NCBI RefSeq assembly: GCF_001017435.1
Contig: NZ_CP011371.1
Span: 2,046,001 to 2,110,000 of the forward strand
DNA length: 64,000 nucleotides
Reading direction: 5' to 3'
From: Caldimonas brevitalea
GTDB taxonomy: Bacteria > Pseudomonadota > Gammaproteobacteria > Burkholderiales > Burkholderiaceae_C
In this document: piece by piece, positions 9,055 to 18,300 of the stretch
How positions within the stretch are numbered: position 1 is the first letter of the stretch
How the letters are laid out: each line of letters begins with the position of its first letter
Notes under the pieces: generated by a model
Seen by the model: only the letters and a program-made list of their open reading frames with translations
Told to the model about the DNA's origin: nothing
The model's database searches: none
Made by a program: the position numbers and the translations under genes

Positions 9055-10197
9055 GTGTTTTCGTTGCGCAAGCTGTTTGGGTCTCGTTTAGCGGTGTCTG
9101 TCGTAGCCGGTTGCCTGTTGATGTCCGGTATGCAAGCCGGTGCGCTGGCCGCCAAGAAGAGCGATGGCAAGCGCGCCACCGCGGCGGCATCCAAGAAACA
9201 AACAAAAACCACTAAACGTGTTGCACGCGGCGCCGCCGCGCAGCGCGTCAAAGTTCGTTTGAGCGCCGCCAAGGCCACCCGGGCCGCGGCGCATCTCAAT
9301 GCCATCCCGCGCCGTACTGCGGCCGTCCTGTCGCCCTCGCGCCTGTCTTACGGCCAGGCCTACGGCCTGCACGAGACGCTCGACCCGCTCGCCCTCAAGT
9401 CGAGCGTGGCGCTGGTGCTCGACCAGGACACCGACGAAGTGCTGCTCAGCAAGAACTCGCAAGCGGTGCTCCCGATCGCGTCGATCACCAAGCTGATGAC
9501 CGCCCTGGTCGTGGTCGAGGCCAAGCAGCCGCTCGACGAGGTGCTGACGATCACCGAAGCTGACATCGACACCGAGAAGGGCAGCCATTCCCGTTTGTCG
9601 CCCGGCACGGCGCTGACCCGCGGCGAAATGCTGCACCTGGCGCTGATGTCGTCCGAAAACCGTGCGGCCAACGCACTCGGCCGGCACTATCCCGGCGGCC
9701 TCGCCACCTTCGTGACCGCGATGAACCGCAAGGCCGCCGAGCTGGGCATGCACGACACCCGCTATGTCGAGCCGACCGGCTTGTCGAGCCGCAACCAGTC
9801 GAGCGCCCGCGATCTGGCCACCTTGGTCAAGTTCGCCTACCGCTACGACCTGATCCGTGAGCTCTCGACCTCGCCCGAGTACCAGGTAGCGGTCGGCAGC
9901 CGCCAGCTGCAGTTCCGCAACACCAACGGGCTGGTGTTCAACCCGTCGTGGCAGATCGGTCTGCAGAAGACGGGCTACATCGCCGAGGCAGGCCGCTGTC
10001 TGGTGATGCAGGCCTACATGGGCGGACGCCAGCTGATCATGGTGTTTCTCGACTCCACCGGCCGTTACTCCCGTATCGGCGACGCCGAGCGCGTCCGCAA
10101 GTGGGTGCTCGAAGAGATGGCGCCCGTGGCCGAGCCGACCCGCCCCACGGTCCCGGTCAACACGCCGTCGCAGCACACGCCGCGCGTGACGTCCTGA
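9055..10197 (+). CDS. pbpG: D-alanyl-D-alanine endopeptidase / PBP7-type serine hydrolase
   Basis: A 380-residue exported penicillin-binding protein of the S11 family that trims peptidoglycan peptide bonds. After a signal peptide (SVVAGCLLMSGMQAGALA) comes a Lys/Arg/Ala-rich linker to about residue 90. The peptidase domain has the three active-site motifs in order: SITK (SxxK, in LPIASITKLM), SEN (SxN, in LMSSENRAANA) and KTG (in LQKTGYIAEAG). The GTG at 9055 was chosen because GGAGG lies 5 bases upstream and a TTG eight codons earlier has no such site. The C-terminus is short, without the membrane helix of PBP5-type enzymes. A terminator follows. Confidence 0.9.
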   Translation: MFSLRKLFGSRLAVSVVAGCLLMSGMQAGALAAKKSDGKRATAAASKKQTKTTKRVARGAAAQRVKVRLSAAKATRAAAHLNAIPRRTAAVLSPSRLSYGQAYGLHETLDPLALKSSVALVLDQDTDEVLLSKNSQAVLPIASITKLMTALVVVEAKQPLDEVLTITEADIDTEKGSHSRLSPGTALTRGEMLHLALMSSENRAANALGRHYPGGLATFVTAMNRKAAELGMHDTRYVEPTGLSSRNQSSARDLATLVKFAYRYDLIRELSTSPEYQVAVGSRQLQFRNTNGLVFNPSWQIGLQKTGYIAEAGRCLVMQAYMGGRQLIMVFLDSTGRYSRIGDAERVRKWVLEEMAPVAEPTRPTVPVNTPSQHTPRVTS

Positions 10198-10229
10198 GCC
10201 TTCGGGCCCTCCCGGTATCTGCAGCGAAG

Positions 10230-10250
10230 CCCGGCCTCTGGCCGGGTTTT
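10230..10250 (+). terminator. Intrinsic terminator after the D,D-peptidase gene
   Basis: CCCGGCC (10230-10236), loop TCT, GGCCGGG (10240-10246), then TTTT. Confidence 0.8.
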
Positions 10251-10295
10251 CGTTTGTAGGCCCGGTATGGTCGCAACCTTGGAGGCGCAAGGTAG

Positions 10296-10608
10296 GCGGC
10301 CGGCCCTCTCATGCATCACGCCATCGGCGTACAGGAAGCCGTGGATCTCGGGGCCCCAGGGCGTGCTGCCGCCGGTCTACGAACTGCCGACGCCCCCAGG
10401 CGTCCGCGTTGAAAAGCCGACCACCTGGCCGCTGTCGTTGATCGCGTGAGCCTGACTGTTGCCGCCCAGCGTGCCGAGCGGCTTTACGGCGCTACCGTCG
10501 TAGAGGAACGCCTGATGCCCGGTGCCGCCCGGTAGATCGGCAGCGCCGAGCACGTGGCCGAACGAGTTGAGACCGTAGCCTGACGACGGCTGGACCGCTT
10601 CAGGACGC
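10296..10608 (-). pseudogene. Relic of a HAF-repeat (PEP-CTERM type) extracellular protein
   Basis: Read on the minus strand, this stretch encodes about one and a half HAF repeats: HQAFLYDGSAVKPLGTLGG, then SQAHAINDSGQVVGFS. An in-frame TAG follows at 10377-10379. Beyond the stop the same frame continues with another repeat fragment (IHGFLYADGVM). No plausible start with a ribosome site exists and the frame then decays, so it is a broken gene fragment. It lies directly behind a PEP-CTERM gene on the same strand. HAF repeats are common in secreted PEP-CTERM proteins, so the two may once have belonged to a tandem family. Confidence 0.6.
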
Positions 10609-11361
10609 CAGTTTGCGCCGCCGCCTGGACGCATGACCTCCGCCGAGGACCGCCAGTCCGCAGCCCATCAACGCGTAGGTGCCGGGCTCCGGGATCGGGA
10701 TGCAAGAGACTGAATATTGCGCGAAGTTCGGGTCGACGAGCTTGGCCGACAGGGTCAACGTGGCGTCGGTCCAGGCGATGCCGATGTCCGAGTTGGAGGG
10801 CAAGTTGTCCGCCAGGCTGACGAAGGTTTCCACGTCCAAGTTGTAGGTGTAGATTTTTCCCGGCTCCAGCGATACCGTGGTCGTTTGCTTGTCCTGGTGC
10901 ACGAGTTGTGCATCGTGCACGTGGTCCGGGCCCACTTGCTCGAAAGTCATCGACCCGGGGCCGCCATACGTTGCGTTGACCCAGTTGTGCGATGGGCTGG
11001 GGCTGTGGCGCCAGATCAGCTCGGCCGTCAGCATGACCGAAACCGATTCCGGTAGCGGCTTTTCTTTTGTGCAGCCTGCTCCACACTGCTGATCGATCTT
11101 GCGGCTCACGGTCAAGATCCCCACCTTCCCGTTCTCTTTCGAGTCCTGGCCTTTCAACACACGGGTCACCTTGCTTTGGGCCGTCGCGGGCAAGTGGCCT
11201 AAATCCCAGTGCCCGACCAAGGCCGCGCACGTTGCTGTTGCCGCTCCAGCGAAGGTGTCGCAAGAAGGCGCGCTGCCGCTGGCGGCCGCCGGAATCGTCA
11301 GGCCGCTCCCGAGCAACACGGCAGCGACGAAGGCGTGCTTGACGTTGGACTTCACTTTCAT
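10600..11361 (-). CDS. PEP-CTERM sorting domain-containing exported protein
   Basis: A 253-residue secreted protein. It has an N-terminal signal peptide (HAFVAAVLLGSGLTIPAAA). The middle part of unknown fold has paired cysteines (CDTFAGAATATC and CGAGC). The C-terminal PEP-CTERM sorting signal is complete: PEPGTYALMGCGLAVLGG, a hydrophobic helix, then Arg-rich RRRRK. Such proteins are handled by the exosortase system (EpsH) and are linked to exopolysaccharide and surface structures. No exosortase gene is in the window. AGGAG stands just before the ATG. Function of the mature domain is unknown. Confidence 0.88.
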   Translation of the reverse strand: MKVKSNVKHAFVAAVLLGSGLTIPAAASGSAPSCDTFAGAATATCAALVGHWDLGHLPATAQSKVTRVLKGQDSKENGKVGILTVSRKIDQQCGAGCTKEKPLPESVSVMLTAELIWRHSPSPSHNWVNATYGGPGSMTFEQVGPDHVHDAQLVHQDKQTTTVSLEPGKIYTYNLDVETFVSLADNLPSNSDIGIAWTDATLTLSAKLVDPNFAQYSVSCIPIPEPGTYALMGCGLAVLGGGHASRRRRKLAS

Positions 11362-11634
11362 CTCTCCTAAGAAGACAGGCCGGGCACAGTCAGGACGCGT
11401 CCTCTGCAGGGACGCGCCAAGAACTCGCGCTCAAAGATTCCCGTCTCCACAGAAGACGAGGCCGTCGGATGATCGTGGCAGGTGTGCGCGTCGTGAGGCG
11501 CAGATCAGAACCATCTCGGGCACACATTCACTGTAGTCGCCGCCCTTCAAAGTGCTCCCCCGATCCGCGGGAGGTGCCCCTGCAATCGAGGGGGGGAGGC
11601 ACCAACACACCGAACAACGGCCAACTGCCGGTCT

Positions 11635-11850
11635 TCAGCACCACCATGCCACCGCCTGCAGATCCGCATCCAACGTGTCTTCGAGCAAGCGGCGTTGCTC
11701 GGCATTGAAGTGCTCGCGCCCGGCGGCGAACTTCAGCCGCTTGAGCGTCGCGTTCTCGTGCGTAAGCTTGTCGATGGTGGCCTGCTTGTGGCGGACCTCC
11801 ACCCTACGGCGCAAGTGCTCCCCGGCGTGGCCTCGGCGCGCGAAGGCGCA
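11635..11850 (-). mobile_element. IS66 family transposase relic
   Basis: On the minus strand a frame reads RHKQATIDKLTHENATLKRL followed by KFAAGREHFNAEQRRLLEDT and DADLQAV. This is the N-terminal leucine-zipper-like segment of IS66-type transposases (TnpC). The frame stops at 11635 and no catalytic DDE domain, TnpA/TnpB partner or intact inverted repeat was found. It is a remnant, probably of an insertion at the edge of the type VI island. Confidence 0.55.
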
Positions 11851-12160
11851 ATGGCCGAGCGGCGTGAATGCCGCGGCAGGGCATGAGGCGGAGCGACCAG
11901 CGCTGCGTGCTCGCGCGAACCGCCCGATCCAAGATGATCGGCTGCTATCCCCGATATTTACGAGGGTTTACAACCCGAAGCCCCCCTAAGCGGGGGAAGT
12001 CGGCCTTCGAGCCGCCACCTGCTCACTACACTGCCTCCAACACAAATCGGCGCCCGCCTGCACGTTCTTCAGCCTGCACGGCGGCGCGTCCCTCAGGGAG
12101 GTTTCCAGTGGACATTGGTCATGTCACTGCCGCGCTGTTGGCCGGCGGTTGGGTGCAGTC
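11851..12160. other. Intergenic stretch before vgrG
   Basis: No gene was recognised here. A CCCCC/GGGGG hairpin at about 11981-11996 (loop around TAAG) is the only obvious structure. No clear promoter for the type VI island was found. Confidence 0.4.
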
Positions 12161-15100
12161 ATGTCGGTCGCTGCCGCGACGGTTGAGGAATCGCGTGCCA
12201 GCATGCTCCCGTGGGCCGAGGACCGCGCTGTGAGCCGATTGCGAGCCCTGATCGAAGGACGCCAGCACGCGCGTCTGCTGCTGCTGAGCTTTCCCAATGG
12301 CGACGCGCCGACCGCCGAACTGCTGGTCGAGCGCCTGCACGCAGCCGAGTCGCTTTCGCGCGACTACCGCTACACGGTCGAACTCCTAAGCGATGACGCC
12401 AACATCCCGCTCGAAGAACTGCAAGGCAAGCTGTTGTGTGTGTCGCTGGTGCGCGCCGACGGCGGCCTGCGCCACTTCACCGGCCGGGTCCACACCTTCC
12501 GCCACGTCAAGACCGACGGCGGCCTCGCCTTCTATGAGGCGGTGCTGGTGCCCTGGCTGTTCTTCCTCACGCTGAGGCAGAACAACCGCTTGTTCCACAA
12601 CCAGACCCTGCAGCAGCAGGTGCAGACGCTGCTGGCCGACTACGGGCCGCTGCCGGTGTGGGAATGGAAGGTCGCCGGCGAGCAGCCCCAGTTCACGATG
12701 TGCACCCAGTGGGACGAGACCGACCACAACTACCTCCACCGCCGCCTCGAAGCCGCCGGGTACGTGACCCGCTATGAGTACAGCGACAAGGGCGAGACCT
12801 GGGTCGTGATCGACGACACCCGCACCGCCGACCCGATCGACGGCACGGCGCCCGAGATCCGCTTCCACAGCAACAGCGGCGCCGAGGACGAAGACGCCAT
12901 TGCGCAATGGAGCCCGCGCCGCCAGTGGGCCTCCGGCCACTCGGCGATCAGCGGCTTCGACTTCAAAGACCCGACCCCGGTGCATGTGGGCCTGCCCACC
13001 GTCAACCCGCAAGGCGACATCCCCCAGCTCGAAGTCCACAGCTACGAAGGCCACTACGGCTACAAACACCGGGCCGGCGCCGAGCAGTTGGCGCGGCAGC
13101 GCATGGAAGAGATCGAAGCGCGCGGCAAGGTGTACGAAGCCCAGGGCAACTGTGCCCGCGTGATGCCCGGCCGCTGGTTCAAGCTCACCGACCACTTCGG
13201 GCACAGCGGCGACGACGCCGAGTTCCTGATCCTCGAAGCCGAGCACGAGGCCCGCAACAACTACCTGCAGGGCGACGACGCCGTCGCCGAGTACAAGAAC
13301 ACCTTCCGCTGCCAGCACAAGGCCGTGCCGTGGCGGCCCGGCCGCGGGTTCAACAGCAAGACCACCTTGCTGACAGTGCCGCAGACGGCCACCGTGGTCG
13401 GCCCCGAAGGGGTCGGCAGCCTGCACGTGGACGAATACGGGCGCATCCAGGTGCAGTTCCACTGGGACCGCGACAACAGCGGCAGCTGCTGGGTGCGCGT
13501 GGCGACCAACTGGGCCGGCGGCGAGAACGGCCTGATCAGCCACCCCCGCGTCGGCTCAGAGGTGGTGGTGCAATGCCTGGACGGCAACCCCGACCACTTC
13601 TTGGTCACCGCCTGTGTGCACAACCAGGCCTATATGCCGCCGTGGAAGCTGCCCGAACAGCGCGCGCTGACGGGCTTCCGCAGCCGCGAGCTGACGCCGG
13701 ACGGCGGCAACAGCGCCGGCGGGCGCAGCAACCACGTCCTGCTGGACGACACCGAGAGCGGCATCCAGGTCCAAGCCAAGAGCGACCACCAGGCCAGCCA
13801 GCTCAGCCTGGGCCACATCACCCGCATCGAAGACAACACGGGGCGTCGAGATGCGCGCGGGCAGGGGTTTGAGCTCAGGACCGACGGCCACGGCGCCGTG
13901 CGCGCCAGGCAGGGCCTGCTGCTCACCACCGAGGAGCGCCTGAACGCCCGGGCCCACATCACCGACATGGCCGAGACGGTCGAGCGCCTGACGCAAGGCC
14001 AGGACCTGCACCAGAGCCTGTCGGAGGTCGCCAAGGAGGCGCAGGCGCACCAGCCCGGCGACCAGGACGCAGTCGTCAAGGCGCTGCAGGCCCAGACCAC
14101 CGACATCAAAGGCCAGGGCGGCAACCCAAGCCAGGGCGAGTTCCCCGAGTTCCAGGCGCCGCACCTGACGCTGGCCAGCCCGGCCGGCATCCAGACCACC
14201 ACCCAGGGCTCGACCCACGTGGTGAGCACCGAGCACAACGCGCTGACCAGTGGCGCACACACCAGCGTCAGTGCCGGCAAGAGCTTGCTGGTGAGCGTCA
14301 AGGACGCCGTGCGCCTGTTCGCGCACAAGGCCGGCATGAAGCTGGTGGCGGCCACCTCGAACATCGACATCACGGCCCTCAAGGACAGCATCAACCTGCT
14401 GGCCAAGCTCAACATCACGCAGACGGCCAACCGCATCACGATCACGGCCAAGGAAGAGGTCGTGATCAACGGTGGCACCAGCTTCACCAAGTGGAGCGGC
14501 TCCGGCATCGTGCATGGCACCTCGGGCCCCTGGCGTGTGCAGGCCACCGGCTTTTCGCACACCGGCCCCGCCAGCATGGGCTCGCCCAGCCTGCCGCAGG
14601 CCACCCAGTTGCCCAAGGGGCAGCTGGACCTGTTCCACCGCTACGTGAACGCCACCGGCGTGCAGCGGCAGGGCGTGAGGCAAGGCGAGTACACCGTGAT
14701 CGACTCGGAAGGCGGCACGCACGCCGGCCAGCTCGACGCCAACGGCCACGCCAGCGTGGCCGGGCTGCCGATGGGCACCGCCCAGATCGTCTATGGCAAA
14801 GATCCGCGCGACCCCTGGGACATGGGCAATTACTTCGGCCAGCCGGAGTGGCCGCTCGAGCCGCTGGCGTCGTCCGCGGCTTCGACGTCGACGGCCGCAA
14901 GTGGTGGCGGCAGCGCATCCTCGGCGAGTGCTTCTTCTTCTGCCACACGCGCCGGCGGTGCCCTGACCGGGGTTGCGGCAATGGCCGGGGCCCTGAGCCA
15001 GGCCGCTCCCGCGGTGCAGGCAGGTCAGCAGGCGGTGGCTTTGGCCAAGGCGGTGCAGGGCGGTGGCGCTCAGGCGCTGCTGGCCCCCATGGCGCAGCTC

Positions 15101-15328
15101 GGCCTGCAGCAGGCGGCCAGCCGCGTGCCAGGCGCCGCCGCCGTGGCCCAGGCCGTCGGCAGCCTGACGCAGGAGGGCCAGCCCCAGCAGCAAATGCTCG
15201 CGGCGCTGATGCGCCCAGCGGGCCTGCCGCAAGCCGACAACTTGCCGGGCGCCTTGCCTCGCCAACCCTTGAGCACCCCTGCCGTCTCACCGGCCCTCGA
15301 CGACCTCCGCGAGTTCGCTGCGGGATAA
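12161..15328 (+). CDS. vgrG: Type VI secretion spike protein VgrG with long C-terminal extension
   Basis: A roughly 1055-residue VgrG, the trimeric spike of the type VI secretion puncturing device. The phage gpD/gp27-like N-terminal part (LLLLSFPNGDAPTAELLVER, FTGRVHTFRHVKTDGG) covers about residues 35-400. The gp5-like OB fold contains VDEYGRIQVQFHWDRD and LISHPRVGSEVVVQ. A DUF2345-type beta-helix region follows to about residue 800, then a small domain (DSEGGTHAGQLDANG) and an Ala/Ser/Gln-rich tail. The extension probably carries or docks the Rhs cargo encoded 8 bases downstream. The ATG at 12161 was chosen; a TTG at 12149 is in frame. Neither has a strong ribosome site. Confidence 0.93.
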   Translation: MSVAAATVEESRASMLPWAEDRAVSRLRALIEGRQHARLLLLSFPNGDAPTAELLVERLHAAESLSRDYRYTVELLSDDANIPLEELQGKLLCVSLVRADGGLRHFTGRVHTFRHVKTDGGLAFYEAVLVPWLFFLTLRQNNRLFHNQTLQQQVQTLLADYGPLPVWEWKVAGEQPQFTMCTQWDETDHNYLHRRLEAAGYVTRYEYSDKGETWVVIDDTRTADPIDGTAPEIRFHSNSGAEDEDAIAQWSPRRQWASGHSAISGFDFKDPTPVHVGLPTVNPQGDIPQLEVHSYEGHYGYKHRAGAEQLARQRMEEIEARGKVYEAQGNCARVMPGRWFKLTDHFGHSGDDAEFLILEAEHEARNNYLQGDDAVAEYKNTFRCQHKAVPWRPGRGFNSKTTLLTVPQTATVVGPEGVGSLHVDEYGRIQVQFHWDRDNSGSCWVRVATNWAGGENGLISHPRVGSEVVVQCLDGNPDHFLVTACVHNQAYMPPWKLPEQRALTGFRSRELTPDGGNSAGGRSNHVLLDDTESGIQVQAKSDHQASQLSLGHITRIEDNTGRRDARGQGFELRTDGHGAVRARQGLLLTTEERLNARAHITDMAETVERLTQGQDLHQSLSEVAKEAQAHQPGDQDAVVKALQAQTTDIKGQGGNPSQGEFPEFQAPHLTLASPAGIQTTTQGSTHVVSTEHNALTSGAHTSVSAGKSLLVSVKDAVRLFAHKAGMKLVAATSNIDITALKDSINLLAKLNITQTANRITITAKEEVVINGGTSFTKWSGSGIVHGTSGPWRVQATGFSHTGPASMGSPSLPQATQLPKGQLDLFHRYVNATGVQRQGVRQGEYTVIDSEGGTHAGQLDANGHASVAGLPMGTAQIVYGKDPRDPWDMGNYFGQPEWPLEPLASSAASTSTAASGGGSASSASASSSATRAGGALTGVAAMAGALSQAAPAVQAGQQAVALAKAVQGGGAQALLAPMAQLGLQQAASRVPGAAAVAQAVGSLTQEGQPQQQMLAALMRPAGLPQADNLPGALPRQPLSTPAVSPALDDLREFAAG

Positions 15329-15336
15329 GCAAGTCC

Positions 15337-18300
15337 ATGTCAGAACCGAAGCAAACCCCCGCGGCCGAACGCGAGCCGCAAATCGCGGTCGTCCCGCTCA
15401 GCGCCATTGCCCAGGAGGACGTCGGCGCAGGCGCCGCCGCCTTCGACAAGTGGCTGCGCAAGATCAGCCACGACTACGTGACCCTGGAGCGGCTCAGCAC
15501 GGTGGCCGGCGGCCTGCCGGTGATCGGCAACATCATGGCCTTGATCGACGCCGTGATGGACGTCGTGCGGGTGGTGGAGAAGTACGCCAAGAAGGAGGCC
15601 GCGCACTTCCTCGATTGGGTCAGTCTGGGCATCAACCTGATCGGCGTGATCCCGGTGCCGCTGGGCATGAGCGCAGCGCGCATGAGCCTGCGGCCGGCGC
15701 TGCACCTGGTGCGTCAACAGCTCGCCCGGGGCACGCAAAACTTGGGCGAGGCCCTGGTGGCGGTGTTGGTGACCCACCTCAACGCCCGCATCGCCGGCGA
15801 GATCGAGACCTTCGTCGACAAGGCGATGGGCCAGCTCCCCGGCATCTTGGAGAAATGCGCGCAAAAGACCGATGAGATCGCCGACAGCCTGGTCGACGTG
15901 CTCAACCGCTGCATCGGCAACAAGCCATTGTTCGATGTCGCGCCACCGGTGACGGCCGAGAGCCAGGTGCACAACCCCAAGGTCGAGAGCACCTGGGGCC
16001 GCATGCTCGGCGCGATGGCGCGGACGCAGAAGCGGGCGGCCAACTACGTGGCCCGCAAGGCGACCCACCGCCTGCCCGAGGCCGCCAAGGCCGGGGTGAC
16101 CGGCGTCATCGCGGCGTTGACCCGCATGAAGGGCGAGTTCCGGGCGACGCTGACGGGCCTGGCCAACGAGAACACCGAACAAGGCATCCAGTGGCTGTTG
16201 AAACGCCTGCTGGACGCCGTGCGCCGGCACAAGACACCGCGGGCGGCGATGGTGCCGGCCCACAAGGGCGCTGAGGTCAAGCAGGACAAGCCGGGCTACG
16301 CCCTCGAGACCGTGGGCAAGCAGGCCCCAGCGCGCAAGGCGCCGAAGCCGAACCGAGCCTGCCCGGCCGAATCCGCGACCGCCCATTCGATCAGCTTCGC
16401 GACCGGCGCCGAGAGCTTCACCCATACCGACTTCGTGCTGCGCGCGCCCCTGCCGATCGAGTGGAGCCGCACCTACCGCAGCGACCTCGGCGCCTACGAC
16501 CAGGGCAACCTGGGCGCGCGTTGGGTGACGCCCTACAGCACCCGCGTGGACGTGCAGGGCGAGGGCCGCCAGCGTGGCCTCGTCTACCACGGCGTCGACG
16601 GCCGCAGCCACCGCTATCCCTGGCTGGAAGTGGGGCACCGCCACCACGACGCGGTCGAAGAGATCACGCTCACCCGGCTGACCGAAGGCCTGCTGGTGCT
16701 GGACTTCGGCAAGCCGAAACCCGAGGGCCAGCCGAGCGACTGGCGCGAGAGTTATGAGCTGGTGGACACCTGCGCCGGCAAGGTGAAGACGCACGGCCGC
16801 CAGCACTTCCGCTTGGCGGCGCTGCACGGTCGCAACGGTGTCTCGATCGGCCTGCGCTACGACCATCACGTGGCCGGCGAACAGGTGCTCAGCGACATCG
16901 TGAGCAAGCAGGGCGAAGACATCCTGGCGCACGTCGGCGTGCAGCCCGATGCCGAGAGCGGGCGTTTCGTCGCGCTGTGGGAGATCAAAGACGGCCAGCT
17001 GGTGCGCCAACTCGCGGCCTATGACTACGACGCCGACGGCGACCTGGTGCAAGCGCAGGACGAGAACGCGGCGGCCTGGCGCTACCAGTACCAGGACCAC
17101 CTGGTCACCCGCTACACCGACCGCACCGGGCGTGGCATGAACCTCGCCTACGACGGCACGGGCCCGCATGCCAAGGCGATCCGCGAGTGGGCCGACGACG
17201 GCAGCTTCGACACCCGGCTCGAGTGGGACCCGAACATCCGGCTGACCTATGTCACCGATGCCTTGGGCCACGAGACCTGGCACTACTACGACATCGACGG
17301 CTACCCCTACCGTGTTGTCCACCCGGACCACCGCGAGGAGTGGTTCTTCCGCGACGCCGCAAAAAACGTCACCCGCCACATCCATCCCGACGGCAGCACC
17401 GACGACTACCGCTACGACACCTTCGGCCACCTGGTGTGCCAGGTGCGGGCCGACGGCAGCGAGATCCACTTCGAATACGACGCCGCCGGCCGTTTGACCG
17501 GCATCCGCGATCCCGAAGGCGGCATCTGGAAGCGCGACTACGACCCGAAGGGCCGTTTGACCGAGGAAACCGATCCGCGTGGCCACAAGACCCAATACGC
17601 GTACGACGCCGCGGGCCGGCTGGTCAAGGTCACCGACGCCAAGGGCGGCGTCAAGAAGCTCGCCTACACGGCCGACGGGCAGTTGACCCGCTACACCGAT
17701 TGCTCCAGTCGTTCCACACAATGGGAGTACGACGAGCGCGGACGTGTCCTGAAGAAGACCGATGCGGCCGGCAACGTCACGCAGTACCGCTACACCCCCA
17801 TCAGCGCCGAGGCGCTGGCCCGAGCGACGGCCGGCGAAGACAACCACCCCGGCCGGCTCGAGGCGATGACCCACGCCGACGGCAGTGCCGAGCAGTTCCA
17901 GTTCGATGCCGAGGGTCGGCTGCTGGTCTACCGGGATGCGTTGCAGCGCAGCACCCGATATCGCTACACAGCCGCAGGCCTGGTGGCCGAGCGCATCGAC
18001 GCGCTGGGGCAGCAGCTCGGCTATCGCTGGGATGCGCGCGGGCGCCTGCTGGAACTGCGCAACGAGAACGACCAAGCCTACCGCTTCCGCTATGACGCGG
18101 TGGGCCGTCTGCTGGAAGAAGTGGGCTTCGACGAGCAGCGCACCGAATATCGCTACGACGACGCGACGGGCGTGCTGGCCGAGGTGATCGAGCCCGGCCT
18201 GCGCAAGCACCTCGCGTTCGATCGCATGGGACGGCTGGTGCAGCGCAAGGCCACGTTGCAGGGGCAAGACGAACAGGTCGAGACCTTCTCGTACCACCCG

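Noticed and set aside
14491..15336. Leftward extension of the Rhs 1 frame by 282 codons
   Set aside because: It overlaps vgrG in another frame, is Arg/Gly/Ala-rich and not like Rhs proteins; the conserved N-terminus starts at 15337.
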